DNA of 64,000 nt, taken from positions 124,001-188,000 of the forward strand of contig CANIEU010000002.1 in NCBI GenBank assembly GCA_947466585.1. Direction: 5' to 3'. Source of the stretch: Fibrobacterota bacterium. Lineage in GTDB: Bacteria > Fibrobacterota > Fibrobacteria > UBA11236. The notes beneath the pieces were generated by a model, which ran no database searches, was not told the origin of the DNA, and worked only from the letters and a program-made list of their open reading frames with translations. Below are positions 26,847-36,618 of the stretch, piece by piece; position 1 is the first letter of the stretch, and each line of letters begins with the position of its first letter. The position numbers and the translations under genes are program-made.

Positions 26847-28405
26847 GCGCGCAATCCCTGAAGGCCTTATTTAACGCCGCCGGAATTCCAGTCGATTCCG
26901 ACTTTACGGACATTTCCGTGACGGGATTGAAAACGGATTCCCGTGAGGTGATGCCGGGTGACGCCTTTCTCGCGTTGCAAGGTGCAAAGCTTGATGGCGC
27001 GGCTTATGCCGCCGAAGCCGCGCGCCGCGGCGCCGCCGTGGTTCTGCTCGAGTCCACCGAAGCCACGAATTCCTCAGCATCGCAGCACAATGTGCCCGTG
27101 TTGCGGATTTCCAGCCTGCGTGCCTATACCGGGCCGTTGTACGACGCCTGGAACGGTTTTCCTTCGCGCGCCCTTCAATTTTACGGAATCACAGGCACCA
27201 ACGGAAAATCGACCACTGTGCTCCTGATGTCGGCGATTCTGCGCGCTGCGGGGCGCGGAGTGATTTCACTCGGGACCATCCGCTATCAGATCGGGGATGA
27301 AATCCTCGACTCGACCTTGACCACGCCTTCGACCGAGTCTTTCTACGGATTGTTGGCCCGCGGCGTCGCGGCCGGCTGCGACTCGGTGGCGATGGAAGTT
27401 TCCTCGCACGCTCTCAGCCAGGATCGCATACGCGGCGTGAAGTTCCGGCGCGCGCTGTTTTCCAACCTTACGCAGGACCACCTCGATTTTCACGCGGACT
27501 TCGAAGATTATTTCGCCGCCAAGAAAAAGTTGTTCACGGAATACCTGCTCGAAGACGGCGTGGGCATTGTCAATCTGGATAGCCCTTACGGTGTCCGACT
27601 CTTGTCGGAATGGACCGGCGCACGCTTTACTTTCTCGCGCGGAGAAACGCCCGAGGGCGCCGAAGCGGACCTGGTGTTGCGTGAGGCGAAGCTCGCCCTC
27701 GGCGGAACCGAACTCACGTTGGCCTACCGCGGGACCGAGTTCACCTTGCGTTCTCGCTTGGTGGGCAACTTGAATGTTGAAAACCTGCTCGCCGCCGCGG
27801 CGTTTGGACTTTCGCTGGGTATGCGTCCCGAGTTGATCGCCCGCGGCATCGCGGAGATTTCGGTTCCCGGGCGTAATGAAGTCTTTCGTCTGCCGTCCCT
27901 TTCAGGAGGCAAGAGCGCCTTCGCCGTGGTGGATTACGCCCACACTCCCGATGCGTTGGAGCGCGTGCTCGCAAGCCTGCGCCCATTGACGCCGGGCAAA
28001 CTGCAGGTGGTGTTCGGATGCGGCGGCGATCGCGATCGCGGCAAGCGCGCGATCATGGGCGAAATCGCCGAGCGCCTCGCCGACAGAGTGATCCTCACCA
28101 GCGATAATCCGCGGAGCGAAGATCCTGGCGCTATTCTGGCCGCCATTCAGGCAGGCATGCGCGATCCGTCCGCCGCACGCGTGGTTGCCGATCGGCGCGC
28201 GGCCATCCGCGACGGACTCGCACAACTGACGGACGGAGACTGCATCCTCATCGCGGGCAAGGGACACGAAGACTATCAGATCCTCTCCACCGGTAAAATC
28301 CATTTCCGCGATCAGGAAGAGATTGCGGCCTATATGGCGACACGGACGGGGACGAGCGCGGAGACGGCTGCAAAGACAGGTTGGGAGGCGCCGGCATGGA
28401 GCTGA
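26834..28405 (+). CDS. murE: UDP-N-acetylmuramoyl-tripeptide synthetase MurE
   Basis: YGITGTNGKSTTVLLMSAILR, LTTPSTESFYGLL, DNPRSEDPGAI (DNPR motif of meso-DAP-type MurE). Confidence 0.95.
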   Translation: MGRMSAQSLKALFNAAGIPVDSDFTDISVTGLKTDSREVMPGDAFLALQGAKLDGAAYAAEAARRGAAVVLLESTEATNSSASQHNVPVLRISSLRAYTGPLYDAWNGFPSRALQFYGITGTNGKSTTVLLMSAILRAAGRGVISLGTIRYQIGDEILDSTLTTPSTESFYGLLARGVAAGCDSVAMEVSSHALSQDRIRGVKFRRALFSNLTQDHLDFHADFEDYFAAKKKLFTEYLLEDGVGIVNLDSPYGVRLLSEWTGARFTFSRGETPEGAEADLVLREAKLALGGTELTLAYRGTEFTLRSRLVGNLNVENLLAAAAFGLSLGMRPELIARGIAEISVPGRNEVFRLPSLSGGKSAFAVVDYAHTPDALERVLASLRPLTPGKLQVVFGCGGDRDRGKRAIMGEIAERLADRVILTSDNPRSEDPGAILAAIQAGMRDPSAARVVADRRAAIRDGLAQLTDGDCILIAGKGHEDYQILSTGKIHFRDQEEIAAYMATRTGTSAETAAKTGWEAPAWS

Positions 28406-29835
28406 ACCTGCGACAGATGGCGGCCTTGATCGGTGCGCCGGTCGTTGGCGTCGCCAAGGGCGAACGCCTGCCGCGCCGCCGGGTGGAAATTTGCACAGAC
28501 ACGCGCGCGATGAAGCCCGGCGGCGTGTTCTGGGCTCTCCGCGGAGAGCAATTCGATGGGCATGCGTATGTGGAGCAAGCGTTTCAAAAGGGGGGGGAAG
28601 CCGCCGTGGTGGAAAAAGAATGGTTGGATCAAAACGGGCGGCCCGCACGCGTTTACGTGCCCGTGGGGGACACCCAGGCAGCCCTGACCGCCCTCGCGAA
28701 ATCCTATGCGGAGCGTTTCCGTATTCCCAAGGTCGCGATCACGGGAAGCAACGGTAAGACCACCACCAAGGACATGATCGCCGCAGTTTTACGCCGCGCC
28801 GGTAAGGTGTTGGCGACGGAAGGCAATTTCAACAACCACGTCGGTCTCCCACTGACATTGTTCGGTCTTCGTTCGGCCCATCGCTATGCGGTGCTGGAAA
28901 TGGGCATGAGCAACCCCGGTGAAATCCGCTCTCTCAGTGAGACTGCGCAACCCGGACTTGCCGTGGTGACCAACATCGGCTTGGCGCACCTCGAAGGCAT
29001 GGGCACCCGCGAGGCGATTCGCGACGAGAAACTCTCCATCATCGGCGGCTTTCCGGGCGGGCGCGGAACCTTGTTCCTGAACGTCGACGACCCCATGCTG
29101 TGCGACTTCCGGCCGCCCTCCAAGGTGCGACTGGTCACCTTCGGCATTCAGCGCGGGCAAATCCGTCCCGACGATCTGCGTCTGGGTCCCGACGGCTGCG
29201 CTTCGTTCCGCATCGGCCGTACGGCCTTTCACCTTCCCATGCCGGGCCTGCACAACGTGTACAACGCTCTTGCGGCGGTGGCCGTGGGCTTGCACCTGCG
29301 CATTCCCAAGTCGTCCATCGCGGCCGCCCTGTCTTCTTTCACGCCGCCCAAGTTCCGCATGCAAGTGCGCCGCGTACATGGTGTCACGGTTCTCGACGAC
29401 TGCTACAACGCGAATCCTTCCTCGATGCGGTCGGGCCTCGCCACCTTGGCCGCGCTCGAAACGGGGCATGGGATCCATACCCACGGCCGTCGCATTGCGG
29501 TGCTGGGGGATATGCTGGAACTCGGTCCCGAAGCAGCGCGCCTCCACACCGAAATCGGTCATTACCTCGCCGAAATGGGTGTAGATGAATTGTTCACCTT
29601 CGGCACTCTCAGCCGGCACCTCAATCAGGCAGCCCGTGCCAAGGGCCTGCCGCGTCGTTCGGCGCATCACTATGCCGATTTCGATCTGATGATGGCCGAC
29701 CTTTCCGGTACGGTCGCTCAAGGGGATGTCGTTCTCGTAAAGGGATCGCGCGGCATGCATCTCGAGCGCGTTTGTGAAAAACTCCGCGAATCGCTGCGCT
29801 CGGGCGCACGCATCGGAACGGAACAGGATTCCTAG
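28396..29835 (+). CDS. murF: UDP-N-acetylmuramoyl-tripeptide-D-alanyl-D-alanine ligase
   Basis: KVAITGSNGKTTTKDMIAAVLR, NFNNHVGLPLTLF, LDDCYNANPSSMRSGLATLA. Confidence 0.95.
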   Translation: MELNLRQMAALIGAPVVGVAKGERLPRRRVEICTDTRAMKPGGVFWALRGEQFDGHAYVEQAFQKGGEAAVVEKEWLDQNGRPARVYVPVGDTQAALTALAKSYAERFRIPKVAITGSNGKTTTKDMIAAVLRRAGKVLATEGNFNNHVGLPLTLFGLRSAHRYAVLEMGMSNPGEIRSLSETAQPGLAVVTNIGLAHLEGMGTREAIRDEKLSIIGGFPGGRGTLFLNVDDPMLCDFRPPSKVRLVTFGIQRGQIRPDDLRLGPDGCASFRIGRTAFHLPMPGLHNVYNALAAVAVGLHLRIPKSSIAAALSSFTPPKFRMQVRRVHGVTVLDDCYNANPSSMRSGLATLAALETGHGIHTHGRRIAVLGDMLELGPEAARLHTEIGHYLAEMGVDELFTFGTLSRHLNQAARAKGLPRRSAHHYADFDLMMADLSGTVAQGDVVLVKGSRGMHLERVCEKLRESLRSGARIGTEQDS

Positions 29836-31004
29836 TGGCACGCAAGGGACTCAAATTCGACGTGGCGCTCTGCATGGGCGTGCTCGCCCTTGTGGGCCTC
29901 GGCCTGGTGCTGATCTACAGCTCCTCGGCGGCGCTTGCGGTCGGAAAAGGGCTGCCCGAGTCCTTCTACCTGCAGCAGCATTTCAAGAAGCTCGTGGTCG
30001 GCATGATCGCCTTGCTGGTCGGCATGAGCGTGCCGTACAAGTTCTGGGAGCGGATGGCGTGGCCATTGTTGGCGGTCATTTTGTGCATGTTGCTCTACAT
30101 CGTTGTGACGGGTGTCGGTCGTATCAATGGAGCGAGCCGGTGGGTTTTCGGAATCCAACCTTCCGAATTCGGAAAGCTGTTCCTCATCATCTTTCTTGCA
30201 CGGCGCCTTACCGAGAAGGCCGCCAATATGCCCTACCTCGGAAAAGGGCTCATTCCTTCGCTGATCGTTCCGGGCGTTATGATGGCGCTCATCGTTTTGC
30301 AGCCCAATTACAGCATGGTGCTCATGCTCTGCGGCATCACCGTGGCAATGGTATTCGCCGCCGGCTCACGTGTGAAACATTTACTCCTCGTATCGGCCGC
30401 AATTCTGCCCCTGATCCTGCTTTTGCTGATGACGAGTTCACATAGTCAGAAACGTATCGCCGCCTTTTTCGATCCCTCCGCGAACACCGGAGGCTCGCAT
30501 CAAAGCCAACACGCCCTCATCAGCTTGGGCAGCGGCGGTTTGATCGGCACGGGTCTTGGAGAAGGAACACAAAAGCTCGGCTATTTGCCGATGCCGTTTA
30601 CGGACACGGTATTCGCGATTCTCGGAGAAGAGTTGGGATTTATCGGAACTCTGGGAGTCCTCTGCCTCTTCGGTCTCGTGGTATGGCGCGGTTTGCGCGT
30701 GGCGCGCTCCTGCCCCGACGGCTTCGGGTCGTTGTTGGCGGCGGGCATCTCGGTTTCCATCGCGATCAGCGTGATGGTGCATGTGGGAGTGTGCGTCAAA
30801 TTCTTTCCGACTACCGGTCAACCCTTGCCCTTCGTTTCGTACGGCGGCACTTCGTTGATCGTCAATCTGTTGGCCATGGGCATCTTGCTGAACATCAGCG
30901 AAACCTCCGCGGTGCCCGTGGAACCGCCCCCGCCGCTGGTCTGGCGCGCGGCACGTCGCACATCACCGCTGCGTCCCTTCCGGCCGGAGAGGGGGCGCGC
31001 ATGA
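29835..31004 (+). CDS. ftsW: Peptidoglycan glycosyltransferase FtsW (SEDS)
   Basis: GASRWVFGIQPSEFGKL, HQSQHALISLGSGGLIGTGLGEGTQKLGYLP, GQPLPFVSYGGTSL. Confidence 0.95.
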   Translation: MARKGLKFDVALCMGVLALVGLGLVLIYSSSAALAVGKGLPESFYLQQHFKKLVVGMIALLVGMSVPYKFWERMAWPLLAVILCMLLYIVVTGVGRINGASRWVFGIQPSEFGKLFLIIFLARRLTEKAANMPYLGKGLIPSLIVPGVMMALIVLQPNYSMVLMLCGITVAMVFAAGSRVKHLLLVSAAILPLILLLLMTSSHSQKRIAAFFDPSANTGGSHQSQHALISLGSGGLIGTGLGEGTQKLGYLPMPFTDTVFAILGEELGFIGTLGVLCLFGLVVWRGLRVARSCPDGFGSLLAAGISVSIAISVMVHVGVCVKFFPTTGQPLPFVSYGGTSLIVNLLAMGILLNISETSAVPVEPPPPLVWRAARRTSPLRPFRPERGRA

Positions 31005-32395
31005 AGCCCTCCGCACGCTTGCGTCATTTGCATTTCACCGGCATCGGCGGCTCGGGCATGAGCGCCTTGGCGATGGTGTTGCACGGGAACGGATTTGCCG
31101 TCCGCGGTTCCGATCGCGCCGAAGGTCCGACGCAAGACGCGCTCCGTGCGCAAGGCATCCCCGTGCTCCAAGGGCACGCGGCGGAAAATGTCGCCGCCGA
31201 TTGCGACGCCCTGGTTTTTACCGCTGCTGTCGGTGGAGAGAATCCCGAATTGTTGGCCGCGCGCGAACGCAACATTCCCGTGGTGCGTCGGGCCGAACTG
31301 CTCGGAAAGGTTCTTGCCCGCCACCATGGACTGGCTGTTGCCGGAACACACGGCAAAAGCACCACCACGGGAATGCTGATCCATATTCTCCAAGCCGCCA
31401 AGACCGATCCCGGATGGGCCGTGGGAGCAGCGTGGAAAGGTGGAGAGCCCGGGCATGCCGGGAAAGGCGAATTTTTCGCGGTGGAAGCGGACGAATACGA
31501 TCGCGCCTTTCACGCGCTGCGTCCCGTGTCGGCGGTTGTGACCAACGTCGATGCCGACCATCTGGAGTATTACGGTTCCATGGCGGCCATCGAAGACGCC
31601 TTCATGGAATTTCTGAACTGTCTGCCGTTTCATGGTACTGCATTGTTGAACGCCGATGACGCGGGTTTGCGTCGCATCGCCGACCGCCTCACCTGCCGGA
31701 TCCGTACCTTCGGTCTGACTGCCGGCGACTACCAGGCACGCGACCTTGCGACCGGTCCGGAGGGCGCCTCGTTTACGTTGTGGGTCCGCGGCGAAAATCT
31801 CGGTGTCGTTACGCTGGGCGTCTTTGGCGAACATAATGTATCCAACGCGCTCGCTGCCGCAGCCTTGGCGCTGGAGGAAGGGGTGGCCTTTTCGGCCGTC
31901 GCCACGGGACTTGCGCGGTTTCCCGGCATGCGCCGTCGCCTCGAGACCATCGGCCGTCGTCACGGGATCACCGTGATCGACGACTACGCCCATCATCCTG
32001 CGGAATCGGCCGCCGCGATTCGTGCGGCACGCCCCCTCGCCGCCGCACACGCCGGACGGCTCGTCGTCGTGTTCCAGCCCCATCTGTATTCGCGCACCCG
32101 CCAACTCGCCTCCGAATTCGCATGTGCCTTTTTGGGATGCGATCTCCTGTTCGTACTCCCCGTCTATGCAGCGCGTGAAACGCCGCTGCCGGGAGTCGAA
32201 GGCTCCCTGATTACCGACGAGGCCGCACGTCTCGGACACATGGAAGCACGTTTTTTGTCGAATGATTCGGTTCGAGCCGGCATGACCGTCGCCGAAACCA
32301 TTGCCGCAACCTTGCGCGATGGGGATGTATGCCTGACCATGGGCGCGGGAGATGTGGGCGCACTCGCGCCCGCCATTCTGGAGGCCATCGCATGA
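31001..32395 (+). CDS. murC: UDP-N-acetylmuramate-L-alanine ligase
   Basis: HFTGIGGSGMSALAMVLH, GTHGKSTTTGML, VIDDYAHHPAESAAAI; ATGA overlap with ftsW. Confidence 0.96.
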   Translation: MKPSARLRHLHFTGIGGSGMSALAMVLHGNGFAVRGSDRAEGPTQDALRAQGIPVLQGHAAENVAADCDALVFTAAVGGENPELLAARERNIPVVRRAELLGKVLARHHGLAVAGTHGKSTTTGMLIHILQAAKTDPGWAVGAAWKGGEPGHAGKGEFFAVEADEYDRAFHALRPVSAVVTNVDADHLEYYGSMAAIEDAFMEFLNCLPFHGTALLNADDAGLRRIADRLTCRIRTFGLTAGDYQARDLATGPEGASFTLWVRGENLGVVTLGVFGEHNVSNALAAAALALEEGVAFSAVATGLARFPGMRRRLETIGRRHGITVIDDYAHHPAESAAAIRAARPLAAAHAGRLVVVFQPHLYSRTRQLASEFACAFLGCDLLFVLPVYAARETPLPGVEGSLITDEAARLGHMEARFLSNDSVRAGMTVAETIAATLRDGDVCLTMGAGDVGALAPAILEAIA

Positions 32396-33198
32396 AGTTT
32401 TTCAGCGCGAAAAAACAGAACCGTCGTCGCCGCACCACGCTGAAACCCGGCGCAGCGCTCCTTCGAAACATTCCCCGGCTTTTGCCGCGGCCCCGCATGC
32501 CACGCGGACGCAAGGCGGTGCTGGCTTCCATCCTGTTCGCTGCGGGCCTGCTGGCGCTGGTGCCGGTTACGCGCGCCTGCCTCAACGGCGACCTGCTCAC
32601 CGTGTCGCGCCTCGAAGTGACCGGCAACCATCATTGGCCGGCCGACGTACTGCTGAAAAAAGCCGGCCTCGAGGTCGGTCAACGTGCCTTTGAAATCCCC
32701 TTTCGCGCGGCGCGTAAAAACCTGCTGCACCTGCCCGGCGTGGAGTCGGCCAGCGTCCGGTATTTGCCCGGCGGCCGTCTGCGGGTGAGCGTGCGCGAGT
32801 CGGATGTGGTGGCCATGCGCAATACCGCCCATGGATGGCGCGGCCTGACGCCGACGGGCGACTGGATGCCGCTTTCTTCACGCAGTCCCGAAGACGTGCC
32901 GGTGCTCGAAGGGGGCGCCTTGGCTCCACGCGTCGAACGTTCCGCCGCCTCTTGGCTGGCCGGCGTGCGGGCGCGGCATCCTGATCTCTTCGCGGGATTC
33001 TCGCAGCTCTCGCCGCGCGGCAACGGCGAAGCGGATGTTTACTGGCGCGACGGCCGCGTGCGGTTGCGCGTGGATTGCATGGCGAACGGCGACGGCTCGC
33101 TCGCGTATCTGGGTGAATTGCTTCGGCGCGAGCAGGGCAACTGGGCCGGAGGCGCCACTGTGGATTTGCGGGTCGAGGGTTACGCCTATGTGCGTTGA
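32392..33198 (+). CDS. ftsQ: Cell division protein FtsQ (POTRA)
   Basis: TM then POTRA: LEVTGNHHWPADVLLKKAGLEVGQRAFEIPFRAARKNLLHLPGVESASVRYLPGGRLRVSVRE; ATGA overlap with murC; upstream of ftsA. Confidence 0.88.
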   Translation: MKFFSAKKQNRRRRTTLKPGAALLRNIPRLLPRPRMPRGRKAVLASILFAAGLLALVPVTRACLNGDLLTVSRLEVTGNHHWPADVLLKKAGLEVGQRAFEIPFRAARKNLLHLPGVESASVRYLPGGRLRVSVRESDVVAMRNTAHGWRGLTPTGDWMPLSSRSPEDVPVLEGGALAPRVERSAASWLAGVRARHPDLFAGFSQLSPRGNGEADVYWRDGRVRLRVDCMANGDGSLAYLGELLRREQGNWAGGATVDLRVEGYAYVR

Positions 33199-33245
33199 CC
33201 GTGCGGGTGTTGGGCATCAAACGATTTCGGAGCGGAGGTTAGGTC

Positions 33246-34478
33246 ATGGGTAGTCCCATCGTGGGTTTGGACATCGGTACCACCAAGATCGGCGTCATCA
33301 TAGGCGAAGTCGCTGCAGACGGCAGTCTCAAGATCGTCGGCGTCGGCTCGAGCCCGAGCGACGGCTTGCGCAAGGGCGTGGTGATCAACATCGACAAAAC
33401 CGTGAAGTCCATCCAGAAGGCGGTGGAGGAGGCGGAACTCATGGCGGGCGTCGACGTGGGCTCCGTCTACGTCGGTATCGCAGGCGATCACATCAAGTCG
33501 ATCAACAGCCGCGGTGTGATCGCGGTGTCGCGTTCCGACAATGAAATCACCCGGCCCGACGTGGAACGCGTGATCGAAGCCGCCCGCGCTGTGGCTATCC
33601 CGCTCGACCGGGAGATGCTGCATGTGATTCCGCAAGACTTCGTGGTCGATGAACAGCCCGGCATCAAAGATCCGGTGGGTATGTCGGGCGTGCGCCTCGA
33701 AGGCGACGTGCACATCGTCACCGGAGCCATCACCTCGGTACAGAACCTCCAGAAGAGCGTTGAAAAAGCCGGACTGCGCGTGGCCGACATTGTGCTCGAA
33801 CCGCTCGCCTCTTCGTACGCGGTGCTGGAAGACGACGAGCGCGAGCTCGGCTGTGCCGTGATCGACATCGGTGGCGGCACCACCGACATCATTGTGTTCG
33901 TTGAAGACAGCGTGCGTCACACGGCCAGCATCGGCCTCGGCGGCCGCAACGTAACCAACGACCTCGCCATCGGCATCCGCACCCCGCTGGAGCGCGCCGA
34001 AGAGATCAAGCGCGCGTTCGGAACCTGCCTGCGCGGCGGGCCCGCCGACGGCGAATACATTCCCGTCCCGGGTGTGGGTGGGCGCGAAAACCGCGAGGTG
34101 AGCCGCGCCGTGTTGGCCTCCATCATCGAACCGCGCATGCGTGAGATTTTTACGCTGGCGCTCCGCGAACTGCAGAAGAACCACTACCTCGACACCCTCG
34201 GTGCGGGCATCATTCTCACCGGCGGCTGCTCGCAGTTGCACGGCGCGGCTGAGTTGGCCGAGCAGGTGTTCGGCATGCCCGTCAAGGTGGCCTCGCCCAA
34301 GGGCTTCACCGGCCTGGTGGACGCCGCCTCTTCGCCCGCGCATGCAACCGGCGTGGGTCTGATCCAGTACGGCCTGCTGCGGCGCGCCGAAGGCAAGGAC
34401 GATTCCGCAAGCCCCGCCAAGGGCCGTCTCGGAGACCTTTGGAACAAGGCCTTCGAATGGTTCAAAAGGTACGTTTGA
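33246..34478 (+). CDS. ftsA: Cell division protein FtsA
   Basis: VGLDIGTTKIGVIIGEV, AVIDIGGGTTDIIVF, GAGIILTGGCSQLHG. Confidence 0.97.
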   Translation: MGSPIVGLDIGTTKIGVIIGEVAADGSLKIVGVGSSPSDGLRKGVVINIDKTVKSIQKAVEEAELMAGVDVGSVYVGIAGDHIKSINSRGVIAVSRSDNEITRPDVERVIEAARAVAIPLDREMLHVIPQDFVVDEQPGIKDPVGMSGVRLEGDVHIVTGAITSVQNLQKSVEKAGLRVADIVLEPLASSYAVLEDDERELGCAVIDIGGGTTDIIVFVEDSVRHTASIGLGGRNVTNDLAIGIRTPLERAEEIKRAFGTCLRGGPADGEYIPVPGVGGRENREVSRAVLASIIEPRMREIFTLALRELQKNHYLDTLGAGIILTGGCSQLHGAAELAEQVFGMPVKVASPKGFTGLVDAASSPAHATGVGLIQYGLLRRAEGKDDSASPAKGRLGDLWNKAFEWFKRYV

Positions 34479-34568
34479 TGAAGATCCTCACGACTGTGTG
34501 CACCCCCTGATTCAATCTGTCCAACCCTTCCTACCCTCTCAACTCAACTTCCTCACAAGGAGCGACTC

Positions 34569-35987
34569 ATGATGTTTGAACTCGATCACAAGGAAAAATC
34601 CGTCGCCCGCCTCAAGGTGATCGGCGTCGGCGGCGCGGGCGGCAACGCTGTGAACCGCATGATTGAAAGCGGCCTGCAGGGCGTTGAGTTCATCGCGCTG
34701 AATACCGATGCGGTGGCGCTGCAGCGCAACCTTTCCGAGCTCAAGATTCAGATCGGCGCCAAGCTGACCAAGGGTCTGGGTGCGGGTGCGAACCCGCAAA
34801 CGGGCATGCTGTCGATGGAGGAGGACACCGAGCGTCTGCGCGAGCATCTCGAGGGCGCCGACATGGTGTTCATCGCCGCCGGCATGGGCGGGGGAACCGG
34901 CACGGGCGCCGCGCCCGTGGTGGCCGAACTCGCACGCTCCATGGGCATCCTCACGGTGGCCGTGGTCACCAAGCCCTTCCAGTGGGAAGGCTTCAAGCGC
35001 GACAGCAACGCCCAGACAGGCCTTGAGGCCTTGCGCCGCGCCGCCGATACGGTGATCGTGGTTCCCAACCAGAAGCTGCTTTCGGTGGTGGAGAAGAACA
35101 CGCCGATGAAGCAGGCCTTTAAGATGGCCGACGAAGTGCTCAGCTCCGCCACGCGCGGCATCTCGGAGATCATCCTCGGCCATGGCGAGGTCAACGCCGA
35201 CTTCGCCGACGTGCGCACCATCATGGCCCAGGGCGGCGACGCTCTAATGGGCACGGGACGCGCCTCGGGTGAGAACAAGGCACGCATCGCCGCCGACCGC
35301 GCGATCCACTCGCCGCTGCTGGACAATATCAGCATCGCGGGCGCGACCGGCGTGCTGGTCAACGTCATCGGCAGCGAAGACATGACCATGGCCGAAGTCG
35401 ACGAGGCGATGAACTACCTCATGGAAGAGCTCGGCAAGGAAACGCAGGCGAACATCATCACGGGCTTCGTATTCAGCCCCGACATGAAGGACGAGATCGC
35501 CGTCACGGTGATCGCGACCGGCTTCGGCGGCAGCTCAGTCGCCAAGTCGCGCCAGGCGCACGAACCTTACCGCCGCGCGCCCATGTATCCCCAGCCCGAA
35601 ATGCGTCCGGCACCGATCATCGCACCGATGGCACCCCTCGCTCCTCTTGCTCCGATGCCCACCGCCGCTCCTCTGGCCACCGACTCGGAAACCGGTTCCT
35701 CGGAGATCTCCGAAAAATCGTTCTTACCGCTGGTGCCCGAAAGCCGCTCGCGGCTTGAGGATGGTCCCATCGCGCAGCCCGGCAAGGTGCCCTTCGGCGC
35801 CCGTCCGACGGCGCGCCCGGCCTTCGTGCCCGCCCCGCGTGTGCCCGAAGAGCGTCCGGCGCTCCAGGAGGCCGCTACAGCCCGTCCGAACACCTTGTTC
35901 TCGGGCCTGTTCGGCAATCCCAAATCGGATGCGGAACCGGACATCGATTACGAAACGCCGGCCTTCTTGCGCAACCAGGCCGACTAA
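34569..35987 (+). CDS. ftsZ: Cell division protein FtsZ
   Basis: VIGVGGAGGNAVNRMIESGLQGVEFIALNTDA, AGMGGGTGTGAAPVVAELAR; C-terminal peptide DYETPAFLRNQ. Confidence 0.98.
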   Translation: MMFELDHKEKSVARLKVIGVGGAGGNAVNRMIESGLQGVEFIALNTDAVALQRNLSELKIQIGAKLTKGLGAGANPQTGMLSMEEDTERLREHLEGADMVFIAAGMGGGTGTGAAPVVAELARSMGILTVAVVTKPFQWEGFKRDSNAQTGLEALRRAADTVIVVPNQKLLSVVEKNTPMKQAFKMADEVLSSATRGISEIILGHGEVNADFADVRTIMAQGGDALMGTGRASGENKARIAADRAIHSPLLDNISIAGATGVLVNVIGSEDMTMAEVDEAMNYLMEELGKETQANIITGFVFSPDMKDEIAVTVIATGFGGSSVAKSRQAHEPYRRAPMYPQPEMRPAPIIAPMAPLAPLAPMPTAAPLATDSETGSSEISEKSFLPLVPESRSRLEDGPIAQPGKVPFGARPTARPAFVPAPRVPEERPALQEAATARPNTLFSGLFGNPKSDAEPDIDYETPAFLRNQAD

Positions 35988-36062
35988 CATGACAACGCCG
36001 ACGCGCAACGTTTTAAACATTGCGATTCGTTTGATCATGTCCAGTTTGCTGGTGTCGAAAGT

Positions 36063-36114
36063 GTTGTAAGAGTTGATGAGTTGTAAGAGTTATAAGAGTT
36101 GTATGAGTTGAAAA
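36063..36114. repeat. Short tandem repeat, period about 9 bp
   Basis: gttgtaaga gttgatga gttgtaaga gttataaga gttgtatga gttgaaaa downstream of ftsZ. Confidence 0.75.
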
Positions 36115-36167
36115 GGGGGGCGGGGGCGGAGCGATCCGTCCCCGCTTTTATTTTGCACTTTCCGGCC

Positions 36168-36590
36168 ATGCCAACCTGGATTCTGGATGCACTGCTTTCC
36201 GCCTTCTTTGCGGGGGTGACGGCAGTCATCGCCAAAAAGGGGCTCGCCGGAATCCCGGCCGATCTCGGCATGGTCGTCCGCACGCTGTTCGTGGCTTTGG
36301 TGGCCTTGGCCTTCGCATTCTTCATGGTGCCCGCAAAATCCCTCAAGGATCTGAACGGTTTCAACACGCTGTGGCTGGCGCTGTCCGCAGGGACGACCTT
36401 CCTTTCCTGGATATTCTACTACCGGGCGCTGAAGTTGGGACAGGTTTCCACCGTCGCGTTGATCGATAAGGGAAGTCTCGTGGTTTCGATTCTGCTCGCT
36501 GCCTTGATCCTCCGGGAATCCCTCACGCTGCGTACCGGATTCGGCGGTATTCTCATTCTTGCGGGCATCTACGTATTGGCGCGTAAATAG
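36168..36590 (+). CDS. EamA/DMT-family membrane protein (single repeat)
   Basis: MPTWILDALLSAFFAGVTAVIAKKGLAGIPADLGMVVRTLF...ILRESLTLRTGFGGILILAGIYVL. Confidence 0.85.
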   Translation: MPTWILDALLSAFFAGVTAVIAKKGLAGIPADLGMVVRTLFVALVALAFAFFMVPAKSLKDLNGFNTLWLALSAGTTFLSWIFYYRALKLGQVSTVALIDKGSLVVSILLAALILRESLTLRTGFGGILILAGIYVLARK

Positions 36591-36618
36591 ATCCTCGCGC
36601 GGCAGCTATCTTTACTCC

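Noticed and set aside
28789-29841. 350-aa ORF on - strand
   Set aside because: Antisense shadow of murF.
30818-32239. 473-aa ORF on - strand
   Set aside because: Antisense shadow of murC.
33186-34343. 385-aa ORF on - strand
   Set aside because: Antisense shadow of ftsA.
36035-36367. 110-aa ORF on - strand ending in NSYNSYNSYNSSTLTTLS
   Set aside because: The repetitive tail is just the translated period-9 repeat downstream of ftsZ; the rest is antisense to the EamA gene.
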